DNA from: Candidatus Venteria ishoeyi
Lineage (GTDB): Bacteria; Pseudomonadota; Gammaproteobacteria; Beggiatoales; Beggiatoaceae
Assembly: GCF_030378065.1 (NCBI RefSeq)
Contig: NZ_JAUCGJ010000001.1
Coordinates: 113,458-177,457 of the forward strand
Direction of reading: 5' to 3'
DNA length: 64,000 bases
The notes under the pieces were generated by a model that did no database searches, had not been told where the DNA came from, and saw nothing but the letters and a program-made list of their open reading frames with translations. A program made the position numbers and the translations under genes. This document shows positions 1 through 8,424 of this stretch, one piece after another. The stretch's first letter is position 1. Each line of letters starts with the position of its first letter.

Positions 1-2
1 AT

Positions 3-1433
3 TGTCAGCATTATGAACAACGCTGGCTGGACAATTTGTTTGATACCTTATTTCGCTTACAGCAGCAAAGCTACCAGCCCACCACGACTCATTGCTTTGT
101 CGCAGTCAAGCCTAAAGCACGGGAAATTCATGCCGCAAACTTCGCCGACCGCGTGGTGCATCACTGGCTGGTACCACGTCTGGCGGCTTTGTATGAGCCA
201 ATTTTTATTCATGATTTATATTCCAATCGTGAAGGCAAAGGCACCCATGCAGCAGTAAAGCAGTTGCAACATTTTATGCGTAGTAAAAATCTCTCAGGAT
301 TAAATAGACCTTACTTCCTGCAACTGGACATTCATAACTTTTTTAACAGCATTGATCGCCCAATTCTCTTTAAGCAGTTACAAAAACGCCTGGGTAAAGC
401 GATTAAACAAGGCAAGACAGGGCAGCAGGAAGCCCAAGCCCTGCGCTGGCTTTGCCACGTATTGCTAAAACACGACCTCAGTGCCGATGTACAATATATT
501 GGCAAAGCCAAAAGTTTCAGCCAGGTGCCACCGCATAAACGCTTTGGCGCCTTAGGTGCAGACAAGGGCTTGCCAATAGGCAATCTCACCAGCCAGTTTT
601 TTGCCAATGTCTATCTCAATGAACTGGATCAATTCATCAAACATCAGCTTAAATGCCGCCATTATTTGCGCTATGTCGATGACTTTATCCTGCTGCACCA
701 GGAACCAGCGCAACTGCGCCGCTGGCAACAACAAATCAGTGTGTTTTTGCAACAAAACCTGTTATTGCAATTAAAACCGGGAACCCGGTTGGCACCCGTT
801 GCCGATGGCGCAGACTTTCTTGGTTATATCGTCCGCCCACATTACCGTTTGGTGCGCCGCCGCGTGGTGGGCAATTTATATGAAAAACTCCATACCTGGC
901 AAAAGCACTTTATTTCCGGTTCTCTTGTCACTGGTTGGCGCATCAAGCTCTATCAGCAAGCCCGGGAACAATTACGCACCACTTTAAGCAGTTATCTGGG
1001 GCATTTTCAGCATGCCCATCATTACCGCCTGGTGCAGCGTATTTTTACCCGTTTTGCATGGCTCTCCTTGCTATTTCAGGCACCAGAACTACCTTTGCAC
1101 CCATTGTGGCAACCGCAAACGGTCAGTAGCTATCGTAGTCAGATTGCTTATTTTCGCCGTTTATTTCCAAAGGCTTGCTTGCATACGCAGCGTGGACGTG
1201 AATGTGATTTTGTCCTGCCAGGCATAAGCCTGCCAATCAGTCATACCGCATTTAACCTGCTCAAGACACTGGACTGTCTGCCAAAACAAGCAGCAAACCC
1301 ACAAAATCTGTCAAGGCTTGCGGTAAGTAAGCTTGTTATCAGGGAAGCCGGTTTTCTTAAGGGCGGACTCAAACGCCGCCTTATTACCCAAATCCACACT
1401 TTTCCAGGAGTACCCTTATGTTATCACGTCTAA
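3..1433 (+). CDS. Reverse transcriptase of a diversity-generating retroelement (5' end outside window)
   Basis: RNA-directed DNA polymerase that would copy a template repeat RNA for mutagenic retrohoming. The frame is open from base 3, so the N-terminus lies outside the window; a TTG at 36 is an internal codon, not a convincing start. Visible RT blocks are LDIHNFFNSI (from about base 324), IGNLTSQFF (576), YVDD (672-683) and FLGYIVRP (about 816). The IGxxxSQ form of block 4, instead of QGxxxSP, is the family hallmark of DGR reverse transcriptases. A roughly 100-residue C-terminal extension follows the thumb. The stop overlaps the start of the DUF1566 gene by 16 bases, which suggests coupled translation. 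No avd gene or template repeat is visible; they may lie upstream of the window. RT identity is firm and DGR membership is likely. Confidence 0.86.
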   Translation, partial: CQHYEQRWLDNLFDTLFRLQQQSYQPTTTHCFVAVKPKAREIHAANFADRVVHHWLVPRLAALYEPIFIHDLYSNREGKGTHAAVKQLQHFMRSKNLSGLNRPYFLQLDIHNFFNSIDRPILFKQLQKRLGKAIKQGKTGQQEAQALRWLCHVLLKHDLSADVQYIGKAKSFSQVPPHKRFGALGADKGLPIGNLTSQFFANVYLNELDQFIKHQLKCRHYLRYVDDFILLHQEPAQLRRWQQQISVFLQQNLLLQLKPGTRLAPVADGADFLGYIVRPHYRLVRRRVVGNLYEKLHTWQKHFISGSLVTGWRIKLYQQAREQLRTTLSSYLGHFQHAHHYRLVQRIFTRFAWLSLLFQAPELPLHPLWQPQTVSSYRSQIAYFRRLFPKACLHTQRGRECDFVLPGISLPISHTAFNLLKTLDCLPKQAANPQNLSRLAVSKLVIREAGFLKGGLKRRLITQIHTFPGVPLCYHV

Positions 1434-1909
1434 TATTTGTAGCTTGCGGGCTTGTTTTTACTTGCAACCTGTCCGCCCAAACCTGCAACCCCGACATCCA
1501 GGCAAGTACCCCCGATGCGCGTTTTACCCACAATGGGGATGGTACAGTCACTGACCAGCAAACCGGCTTAATCTGGAAGCGTTGCCTGGAAGGGCAAAGC
1601 GGCGCGGATTGCATGACAGGTACGCCAGAAAGCTTTACCTGGCAACAGGCTTTACAACGCGGGGCATCACAAAGCCCCTGGCGTTTACCCAATATCAAGG
1701 AACTGGCTTCTATTGTTGAACTGCATTGTTATGATCCGGCAATTAATTTAACGATGTTTCCTAATGACCCTGGTGGTTATGTCTGGTCAGGCTCGCCCTA
1801 TGCCGCCCATGCGAACCTCGCCTGGTACGTGGACTTCGACAGTGGGCACGCCAGCGGCTACTACCGTGGCTACAGCCGGCACGTTCGCCTGGTGCGCGAC
1901 GGACAGTGA
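1418..1909 (+). CDS. Secreted DUF1566 (Lcl_C-like) protein, probable DGR target
   Basis: 163-residue exported protein of unknown ligand. Residues 1-21 form a signal peptide ending before QTC. A DUF1566-type domain follows, with TGLIWKRC, WRLPNIKEL and a C-terminal YVWSGSP...RHVRLVRDGQ. In this family the domain adopts a C-type-lectin-like fold, and DGR variable proteins commonly use it for surface binding. The last 43 residues are rich in Y, D, S, H and G, as in variable regions. The start ATG has an AGGAG ribosome site about 8 bases upstream and lies inside the end of the RT gene. Its position directly downstream of a DGR RT is the main contextual support. The ligand and the localisation after export are unknown. 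Confidence 0.78.
   Translation: MLSRLIFVACGLVFTCNLSAQTCNPDIQASTPDARFTHNGDGTVTDQQTGLIWKRCLEGQSGADCMTGTPESFTWQQALQRGASQSPWRLPNIKELASIVELHCYDPAINLTMFPNDPGGYVWSGSPYAAHANLAWYVDFDSGHASGYYRGYSRHVRLVRDGQ
1778..1909 (+). repeat. Candidate DGR variable region (VR)
   Basis: This is the C-terminal coding segment of the DUF1566 protein. Many codons end in C where the residue is typical of adenine mutagenesis (TAC, GAC, CAC, AGC, GGC, CTC), the pattern expected when AAC codons in a template repeat are randomised at both adenines. The final stretch before the stop (CACGTTCGCCTGGTGCGC) is GC-rich and could be the invariant homing end. The matching template repeat was not found in the window. Confidence 0.6.
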
Positions 1910-1913
1910 CCTT

Positions 1914-1940
1914 TGGTTTTTGCCTACCCGGTTAAAACCA
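1914..1940 (+). other. Hairpin immediately 3' of the variable region
   Basis: A 7-bp stem, TGGTTTT (1914-1920) with AAAACCA (1934-1940), encloses a 13-base loop five bases after the target stop codon. DGRs often carry a hairpin just beyond the VR that promotes homing. This one has a longer loop than the classical form, so a weak terminator is an alternative. Confidence 0.4.
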
Positions 1941-1982
1941 TGCACGAAAGTTTTCGCCGGGCACGGAGCCAAGCCCGGTAGG

Positions 1983-2110
1983 AAAAATTGAAGACAAAAA
2001 TTGAAAGCCAAAAATTGAAGACAGCCATTAAAATGTAACCGTTTACCCTCATTACCAAGCTCCAGCTTGGTAATGCCTACCTTGCAAGCTCCACTTGCCG
2101 TGTTAAACTT
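1983..2110. repeat. Short tandem repeat and REP-like hairpins
   Basis: Three consecutive copies of a 13-14 base unit starting AAAAATTGAA occupy 1983-2022, and related units recur at 3556-3582. Next, at 2050-2075, comes the palindromic ACCAAGCTCCAGCTTGGT, a REP-like hairpin, followed by a degenerate second copy (CTTGCAAGCTCCACTTGCCG). Apart from the RAYT relic at 2116-2220 nothing else is recognisable between the DUF1566 and DUF2442 genes. Confidence 0.6.
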
Positions 2111-2115
2111 CTAAA

Positions 2116-2220
2116 ATGGCTCGAAGCAATTATCAAATCCTCAATGAAGCATTCCCTTATTTCCATACTGCAAGCGTTATAGCCTGGTTGCTTGTTTTCG
2201 CCCGTAGAGCTTGGGAATGA
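2116..2220 (+). pseudogene. Relic of a REP-associated (IS200-like) tyrosine transposase, N-terminus only
   Basis: A 34-codon ORF begins MARSNYQILNEAFPYF, matching the conserved N-terminus of RAYT transposases (consensus like MARxxYxxxxxxxPYFxT...W). It stops at 2218-2220, inside a sequence (AGCTTGGGAATGA) that resembles the adjacent REP hairpins. The HUH and tyrosine motifs of the catalytic domain are absent, so it cannot be active. It appears to be a deletion remnant fused to a REP element. Confidence 0.6.
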
Positions 2221-2292
2221 GGGGACTGTTATGCACTCTGCCAAACTAAACAAAGGTCATCCAACATGAAGCTTTAATCAAGGAGAAATGGA

Positions 2293-2574
2293 ATGCCTAT
2301 TTCAATCAATAAACCATTAGCAAAAAATGTTAAATTTGATACTGATATGATGTGGCTTGAGCTGGTTGATGGTCGAAAATTAGGGGTGCTGCTGGCTTAT
2401 TTTCCACGTTTACTCAATGCGCAACTGGAGCAGTGTCAACACTATGAAATCAGTGGCGGCGGTAGCGGTTTGCATTGGGATGAACTTGATGAGGATATTA
2501 GTGTTGAATACCTGTTAATGGGCATTGGAGACAGAACACAATCTTACCCACCTTCAAAAAATTTAGCCGCATAG
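2293..2574 (+). CDS. DUF2442 domain protein
   Basis: 93-residue small acidic protein. The pattern MWLELVDGRKLGVLLAYFPRL followed by GLHWDELDEDISVEYLLMG is the DUF2442 signature. In many bacteria DUF2442 genes sit beside a DUF4160 gene in a presumed toxin-antitoxin pair. No DUF4160 reading frame was found upstream, so this copy appears solitary. The ATG has an AAGGAG site at about 2280. Biochemical function is unknown. Confidence 0.75.
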   Translation: MPISINKPLAKNVKFDTDMMWLELVDGRKLGVLLAYFPRLLNAQLEQCQHYEISGGGSGLHWDELDEDISVEYLLMGIGDRTQSYPPSKNLAA

Positions 2575-2615
2575 CGTGACAGCGTGGATAAATTCGTAAG
2601 GCGAGTAACTCGTAA

Positions 2616-2642
2616 GGCGGATAAGCGATAGCGTCATCCGCC
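2616..2642. repeat. Palindromic repeat GGCGGAT...ATCCGCC
   Basis: A 7-bp perfect stem (2616-2622 with 2636-2642) surrounds AAGCGATAGCGTC. It lies between the convergent DUF2442 and antitoxin genes and may act as a bidirectional terminator. Its form is that of a dispersed intergenic palindrome. Confidence 0.55.
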
Positions 2643-2685
2643 ATTTTGATACTTTATTTGGTGTATAACACTATCACTCTAATAT

Positions 2686-2973
2686 TCATCTCGCCAAAGC
2701 TTTTAATACTGCTTGTGGCTCTCGATCCACAACATTAAGCAATACCAATGCTGGACCATGAGGTACACGATCACCCCGCTCCCAATGTCTTAATGTACTT
2801 ACACTAATACCAAATGCAGATGCAAATTCTGTTTGACTCATATCCATTTTGGTACGAATATTTTTTACATCAACAGAGGAAAATTCATGGACAATAGCTT
2901 TGGTATGTTTTCCTTTTGAATAATCAACAGCTTCTTCAAGCCCCTGTTTAATGCTTTTAAAAAAATCAGTCAT
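2686..2973 (-). CDS. NadS/HigA-like antitoxin, HTH protein
   Basis: 95-residue DNA-binding antitoxin of the XRE type, starting MTDFFKSIKQGLEEAVDYSKG as NadS-like proteins do. The helix-turn-helix spans about residues 40-75 (IRTKMDMSQTEFASAFGIS followed by TLRHWERG). An upstream ATG at 2985 in the same frame lies deeper inside the toxin gene; the ATG at 2973 is preferred because it matches family length and overlaps the toxin stop by 8 bases. The order toxin-then-antitoxin is that of HigBA systems. The cognate toxin appears 5'-truncated (see 2966-3220), so this may be an orphan antitoxin that now only represses. Confidence 0.82.
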   Translation of the reverse strand: MTDFFKSIKQGLEEAVDYSKGKHTKAIVHEFSSVDVKNIRTKMDMSQTEFASAFGISVSTLRHWERGDRVPHGPALVLLNVVDREPQAVLKALAR

Positions 2974-3220
2974 TAGATACACCATAGTTCTTTAGTAAAA
3001 GTTGTGTGAATCTAGCAAACTCATTCCGTTCTGATTTAGATAAATTTGCCTTTTCACTTTTGCCAAATAGTGAAAGCAGAAATAACGGCATGGTTTCATT
3101 GTGATAATAGTAAACCACTCTAACTCCGCCGCTTTTTCCCTTATTTCCAGATGCCCACCGAAATTTTCTAATACCTCCCGTACCTTGCATAATTACACCA
3201 GATTGTGGATGTGCTGCTAA
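2966..3220 (-). pseudogene. HigB/RelE-family toxin, 5'-truncated
   Basis: The reading frame from about 3220 encodes LAAHPQSGVIMQGTGGIRK, RWASGNKGKSGGVRVVYYY and LFGKSEKANLS, the conserved core and C-terminus of HigB/RelE mRNA interferases. Upstream, the frame runs into unrelated sequence with no plausible toxin N-terminus. A family-like DYQNLP is present one frame away just before LAAHP, which suggests a frameshift, and farther upstream the homology is lost near repeat DNA. The only in-frame internal ATG (3190) would omit about a third of the fold. It is probably inactive. Confidence 0.7.
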
Positions 3221-3416
3221 GCAGGAAGATTTTGGTAATCGACTCTGTTGCCATAGGTTCTGGGTCTTCCCTCTATGCAGGTCAGGGTTTGCAACCCCAA
3301 CCTTTACATTTTGGAAAACCCAGCATTCTGAACTCCTCTTCCAAATTCCTCCCACTACACCCCCAACACCCCACATCAGCTACATTGCCATAATGTCCCC
3401 ACCCAAGTCAGGTAGC

Positions 3417-3547
3417 CAGGTAGGGTGCGCATAATGCCGCCGCTGAACTTTGTTTTGGCAAAAAATTAAAACGGCATTTTGCGCACGCAGGTAATGACCA
3501 TAACTTTCCGCGTTCGCGCCGCGTAAAACTTGCGGCGCAAACCCTAC
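3417..3547. repeat. GTAGGGT-ended palindromic repeat, copy 1
   Basis: The segment starts AGGTAGGGTGCGCATAATGC and contains the reverse-complementary GGCATTTTGCGCA (about 3473-3485). Its far end, TTGCGGCGCAAACCCTAC, gives inverted GTAGGGT termini. Long ORFs across this and the next repeat are not protein-like. Non-autonomous mobile repeat is the likely nature. Confidence 0.5.
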
Positions 3548-3584
3548 TGTGCGGGGAAAATTGAAGACCGGGAAAATTGAAGCC

Positions 3585-3740
3585 CGGTAGGGTGGGCGAA
3601 TTCCGTCCAATGAATTTTGCTGTGGCACTGAAACATCACGGAATTTGCCCACCATTCCCAATTGGCAATAAATAGTGGGCAAAATGCCGATAAACACTGT
3701 ACCAGAACCAAACATCGTGGCGGCATTTCGCCCACCCTGC
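3585..3740. repeat. GTAGGGT-ended palindromic repeat, copy 2
   Basis: Begins CGGTAGGGTGGGCGAA and ends TTCGCCCACCCTGCGC, an inverted pair of at least 11 bases separated by about 130 bases. The interior has its own partial symmetry (AATTTGCCCACC, GTGGGCAAAATGCC). It fills the gap between the toxin remnant and the methyltransferase gene together with copy 1. Confidence 0.55.
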
Positions 3741-3793
3741 GCGGGATATTGCAATGGCAAATGATTGGATTTATCGGACTTTGCATCGGTATC

Positions 3794-5383
3794 TCAAGTC
3801 AGTAATAAAGCGTTCTTAGCCAGTGCTTTAAGTGCGCTATCCAAAACCTGATGCAACGCTTCCCGGGTCAATGTTGTTTTATCCACATTGGGCGGTGGTG
3901 TGATTCTCCCTTCTGCAATCCATTGTTGCAACTGTTCAACCAATTGCTCCCGATTATGATCTCCATCCAGTTCCAGCATAATATGCGCAAGTATGGGGTT
4001 GTTGAGACGTATGGTTTCATTTTTCAGATTAAACAAGGCCATTTTGCCTTGTTGCAACTGCAAACGCGCCAAGGGGCTGGCTAAGGGGCTGTCACCCGGT
4101 TCCAGCGTATAAACAGGCGGCGTGATGCTGCTTTCAATCGCGCTGCTGCTGGCATAACGCGCAAGAATAGTTGCCAGTTCTTCTCGCTCATTCCCTGTTG
4201 GCTGATAAGCCTGTTCTACCAATAGCTTGCTGGCTTGTTGAAAAATGTCTGCAAAACTTAACATGGCGGGGTATTGTTGATATAGAATCAGCAACGCTGC
4301 TTTACCAATGGGGCGTTCTTCCGTAATCAGGATACGGCGGTCTTCAAATTTTAGCGCACCGATTTCCACCAATGATGGCATGGACTCGGTTTCCGGTTTC
4401 AATGAGGCGCTGAAATAAAACGGTTCCATCACCGCAACGCCACGCTGTTGCGTTTCATCCGAGCTTGCCTGGTGGCGTAACAATGTCTGGCGGAACTGGC
4501 GATTTTCCAGAAAATCCAGATATTGTTCCTTATGTAAGGTATCCAGCTCGCCCAGGGTTTCCAGCACCCGTACTGACTTAAACTCGCGGAACATGTTGAT
4601 TAAACTGGCATCACCGGCATAGGCCAGATTAACACCGTGCGCCTTATCCATAAACTCATGAAAATACAGCGGCTGATTACAGTCTTCCAGAAACTCATGG
4701 AACAGATAATCGGCATCCATTTCCGAAAAATATTCACTTTCATTTTTCAGATACTGGTAATAAACCTGATCATTACCCAGATCCGACAGGTCATCACGAC
4801 TCATTTCCGTCATATGACTTTTCAGAAAATCCATCCAGGCACGCATTTGCGCAATCCGGGTATCCATGTCATCAAATTGCTGAGTGTGATACAACAGCAT
4901 GTCACGGATAGTGCTGCGCATGTTCCAGCCGGGGCGGGTGTTATAACTGATATAGGCCACACCTTCAGGGGTTAATTGTTTAGCGCAGAGTTTAAGGATA
5001 TGTTGTTGAATAGCTTCCGGTACCCAGGAAAAAACGCCATGTACAATAATATAATCAAACATGCCGATTTCTGGCCCCAACTCCAGAATATCGGCATGGC
5101 GTAATTCAATATTTTCCAGTTGCAGCGTTTGAATTTGCTGTTGTCCTGCTTCGATTTGACGCGCTGAATAATCAATGCCCAAACAAAAGCTCTCTGGCAA
5201 GGTGACGGCAATGGATAACAGGTTAGAACCATCAGCGCAGCCTAATTCCAGAATGCGGCTGCCGCTGACATCAGGCGATGATAAACCTAATAAACTGACA
5301 ACGCTTGCCAGGCGCGCAGGATGCGTTGTCGGTTGTGGTAAACAGGTATAAGGCAGGTCATCATAGCTATTGACAGTGGGCAT
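3794..5383 (-). CDS. Class I SAM-dependent methyltransferase with methyltransferase regulatory domain
   Basis: 529-residue cytoplasmic protein. Residues about 40-190 form a Rossmann methyltransferase domain with motif I ILELGCADGSNLL, an acidic post-motif (CLGIDYS) and VHGVFSWVP. The middle (about 215-300) with LFHEFLEDCNQPLYFHEF matches the methyltransferase regulatory domain found in a family of predicted protein methyltransferases. The C-terminal 200 residues are a poorly defined helical domain. Start: AAAGAG lies 8 bases before the ATG. It is 37 bases downstream of serS on the same strand, so it may be cotranscribed. Substrate is unknown. Confidence 0.8.
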   Translation of the reverse strand: MPTVNSYDDLPYTCLPQPTTHPARLASVVSLLGLSSPDVSGSRILELGCADGSNLLSIAVTLPESFCLGIDYSARQIEAGQQQIQTLQLENIELRHADILELGPEIGMFDYIIVHGVFSWVPEAIQQHILKLCAKQLTPEGVAYISYNTRPGWNMRSTIRDMLLYHTQQFDDMDTRIAQMRAWMDFLKSHMTEMSRDDLSDLGNDQVYYQYLKNESEYFSEMDADYLFHEFLEDCNQPLYFHEFMDKAHGVNLAYAGDASLINMFREFKSVRVLETLGELDTLHKEQYLDFLENRQFRQTLLRHQASSDETQQRGVAVMEPFYFSASLKPETESMPSLVEIGALKFEDRRILITEERPIGKAALLILYQQYPAMLSFADIFQQASKLLVEQAYQPTGNEREELATILARYASSSAIESSITPPVYTLEPGDSPLASPLARLQLQQGKMALFNLKNETIRLNNPILAHIMLELDGDHNREQLVEQLQQWIAEGRITPPPNVDKTTLTREALHQVLDSALKALAKNALLLT

Positions 5384-5420
5384 AACAGATCTCTTTGGCG
5401 TAAATCAACTCAAGTTAGAA

Positions 5421-6695
<1,275 letters not shown>

Positions 6696-6811
6696 TTATT
6701 TCTCAATTTCGGTCAGGGGCGTATTATTCAAATCGTCCCTACAGGGCTTAATCATTGCTATTTTGATACCCAGAGCAACGCTTCACTGACATTATGCTGG
6801 CACAAAAGTTT

Positions 6812-6844
6812 AAAGGAGGCCAAGCCAAGGCTTGGCCTCCTTTT
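6812..6844 (-). terminator. Rho-independent terminator after dapD
   Basis: A 15-bp near-perfect stem (6812-6826 with 6829-6843, core GGAGGCCAAGCC) has T-rich sequence on the minus strand after the stem (TTTAAACTTTT). It lies 57 bases beyond the dapD stop and before the serS promoter region. Confidence 0.8.
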
Positions 6845-6900
6845 CAAAGCAACGGCTGTTTCGGGAATGCCCCGGTAGAACCTTCCCAAAGCAGTCAGGA

Positions 6901-7722
6901 CTAAATGTTACGCAGTAATTCGTTAATACCGACCTTACCCAACGTTTTAGCATCGACCTGTTTCACAATCACTGCACAATACAGGCTGTATTTACCATCT
7001 TTGGAAGGCAGGTTACCGGAAACCACCACTGAACCCGGTGGCACATAACCATAACTCACTTCGCCGGTTTCACGATTATAAATTTTGGTACTCTGACCAA
7101 TATATACGCCCATGGAAATCACAGAGCCTTTACCAACAATCACGCCTTCAACCACTTCCGAGCGCGCGCCGACAAAACAATCATCTTCAATAATGGTGGG
7201 TGCGGCCTGCAAAGGCTCTAACACGCCACCAATACCAACGCCACCGGATAAATGTACGTTTTTACCAATTTGCGCGCAGGAGCCGACAGTTGCCCAGGTA
7301 TCCACCATAGTGCCGCTATCCACATAAGCGCCAATATTGACATAAGAAGGCATTAATACCACACCCGGTGCGATATAAGCACCCCGGCGCACGTTTGCAG
7401 GCGGTACCACGCGCACCCCGGCATCTTTGAATTGCTGGCTGTTCATGTCAGCAAATTTGGGTTGCACCTTGTCGTAATAGTTGGTGTAACCATCACGCAT
7501 CACCTGATTTTCTTCCAGACGGAAGGACAATAACACGGCTTTTTTCAGCCATTCATTAACCACCCATTGCTCGCCTTGTTTTTCTGCGACCCGTTGCTCG
7601 CCACTGTCAATTAAAGCCAGCGCTTCATTCACGGCAGCGCGAACATTGGCATCGGCATTGACCGGGGTGATGTCAGCACGGTTTTCAAAAGCGGTTTCAA
7701 TGGTTTGTTTGAGGTTTTCCAT
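6901..7722 (-). CDS. dapD: 2,3,4,5-tetrahydropyridine-2,6-dicarboxylate N-succinyltransferase
   Basis: 273-residue enzyme of the succinylase branch of lysine and diaminopimelate synthesis, transferring succinyl from succinyl-CoA to tetrahydrodipicolinate. The N-terminal helical domain is followed by left-handed beta-helix hexapeptide repeats (about residues 105-220: [60 protein letters not shown]). Length matches E. coli DapD. The start ATG is followed by [19 protein letters not shown], typical of the family. It has its own terminator at 6812-6844. Confidence 0.97.
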   Translation of the reverse strand: MENLKQTIETAFENRADITPVNADANVRAAVNEALALIDSGEQRVAEKQGEQWVVNEWLKKAVLLSFRLEENQVMRDGYTNYYDKVQPKFADMNSQQFKDAGVRVVPPANVRRGAYIAPGVVLMPSYVNIGAYVDSGTMVDTWATVGSCAQIGKNVHLSGGVGIGGVLEPLQAAPTIIEDDCFVGARSEVVEGVIVGKGSVISMGVYIGQSTKIYNRETGEVSYGYVPPGSVVVSGNLPSKDGKYSLYCAVIVKQVDAKTLGKVGINELLRNI

Positions 7723-7761
7723 GTAGGTTTCCTGATTTAAAGCGAATGAAAAGTTGATAAG

Positions 7762-8424
7762 CTATTGAAATATCTGTACAAGCCAGTTTTCTAAATTTTT
7801 ATAGTATTCGATATCTTCATCCAAAAGATTTTCTTTAATAGCCCAATAAAGCCCATGTCCAGGCTGTTTTTGCCAAGCCAACCATGTTGCTATTTTAGCT
7901 TTGGTTTTTAAGTGTGGTTTGAATTTTGGACTACTTAGAGAAGCTACGGCTTGACTGGCTTTTTCAAATAATTCAGATTCATCATTTTTAATGCAGGGTT
8001 TTATCCAATCTTCCAGCATACCTTCATTTTCATTGTCCGGCATAACCCATAAGCCAAAATCTGAAAACCCATCAGAATGCTTGAAATATAGACCCTTTTT
8101 CCTATCATCTTGCCTAAGTTCAAAATCAAAGGGTTTTACAATTTTTGAAACCCTTTCAATCGTTCTTTGTAAGCCTAAGCCATTACACTCGACATAATCA
8201 GCATCTATAACAACAGCAATATGGGTGAGTTGTCCGTCAGCAAGTTGAGGTAGCAAGATTTCTAAACGTTGAAACACTCCCTCTTTAGAATTACGTCCAC
8301 CACCTACATCCTTAGGCGGTGCAACTTGTACACTATTATCTAATGATAGTTTTTTACAAATTTTCTCAAAAAAACTTTTATCTGAATCACCTTCAACTAA
8401 TAATATTTTTTGGGAAGTAGGCAT
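7762..8424 (-). CDS. TOPRIM-like DUF3226 protein, partner of the upstream ATPase
   Basis: 220-residue protein. It begins KILLVEGDSDKSFFEKI, a TOPRIM-type EGxxD motif, and has a second acidic motif VVIDADYVECNG near residue 73 and LWVMPDNENEGMLEDWI near 127, the pattern of DUF3226. Such TOPRIM folds act as nucleases or regulators. Its ATG overlaps the ATPase stop by one base (TGATG), so translation is coupled. An ATPase of the AAA_15 type next to a TOPRIM protein is the layout of PARIS (AriA-AriB) defence; PARIS uses DUF4435, a related but distinct fold. Effector of a defence module is inference. Confidence 0.72.
   Translation of the reverse strand: MPTSQKILLVEGDSDKSFFEKICKKLSLDNSVQVAPPKDVGGGRNSKEGVFQRLEILLPQLADGQLTHIAVVIDADYVECNGLGLQRTIERVSKIVKPFDFELRQDDRKKGLYFKHSDGFSDFGLWVMPDNENEGMLEDWIKPCIKNDESELFEKASQAVASLSSPKFKPHLKTKAKIATWLAWQKQPGHGLYWAIKENLLDEDIEYYKNLENWLVQIFQ

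Noticed and set aside
1384..1698. Minus-strand ORF of 104 codons opposite the RT/target junction.
   Set aside because: It is antisense to two well-supported coding regions and has no recognisable motif.
1910..2110. Template repeat for the DGR downstream of the target.
   Set aside because: No stretch here resembles 1778-1909 even allowing adenine differences; the region is REP-like and tandem repeat.
3380..3786. ORFs of 126 and 80 codons on the minus strand between the toxin remnant and the methyltransferase.
   Set aside because: They run across inverted GTAGGGT-type repeats and show no protein-like conservation.
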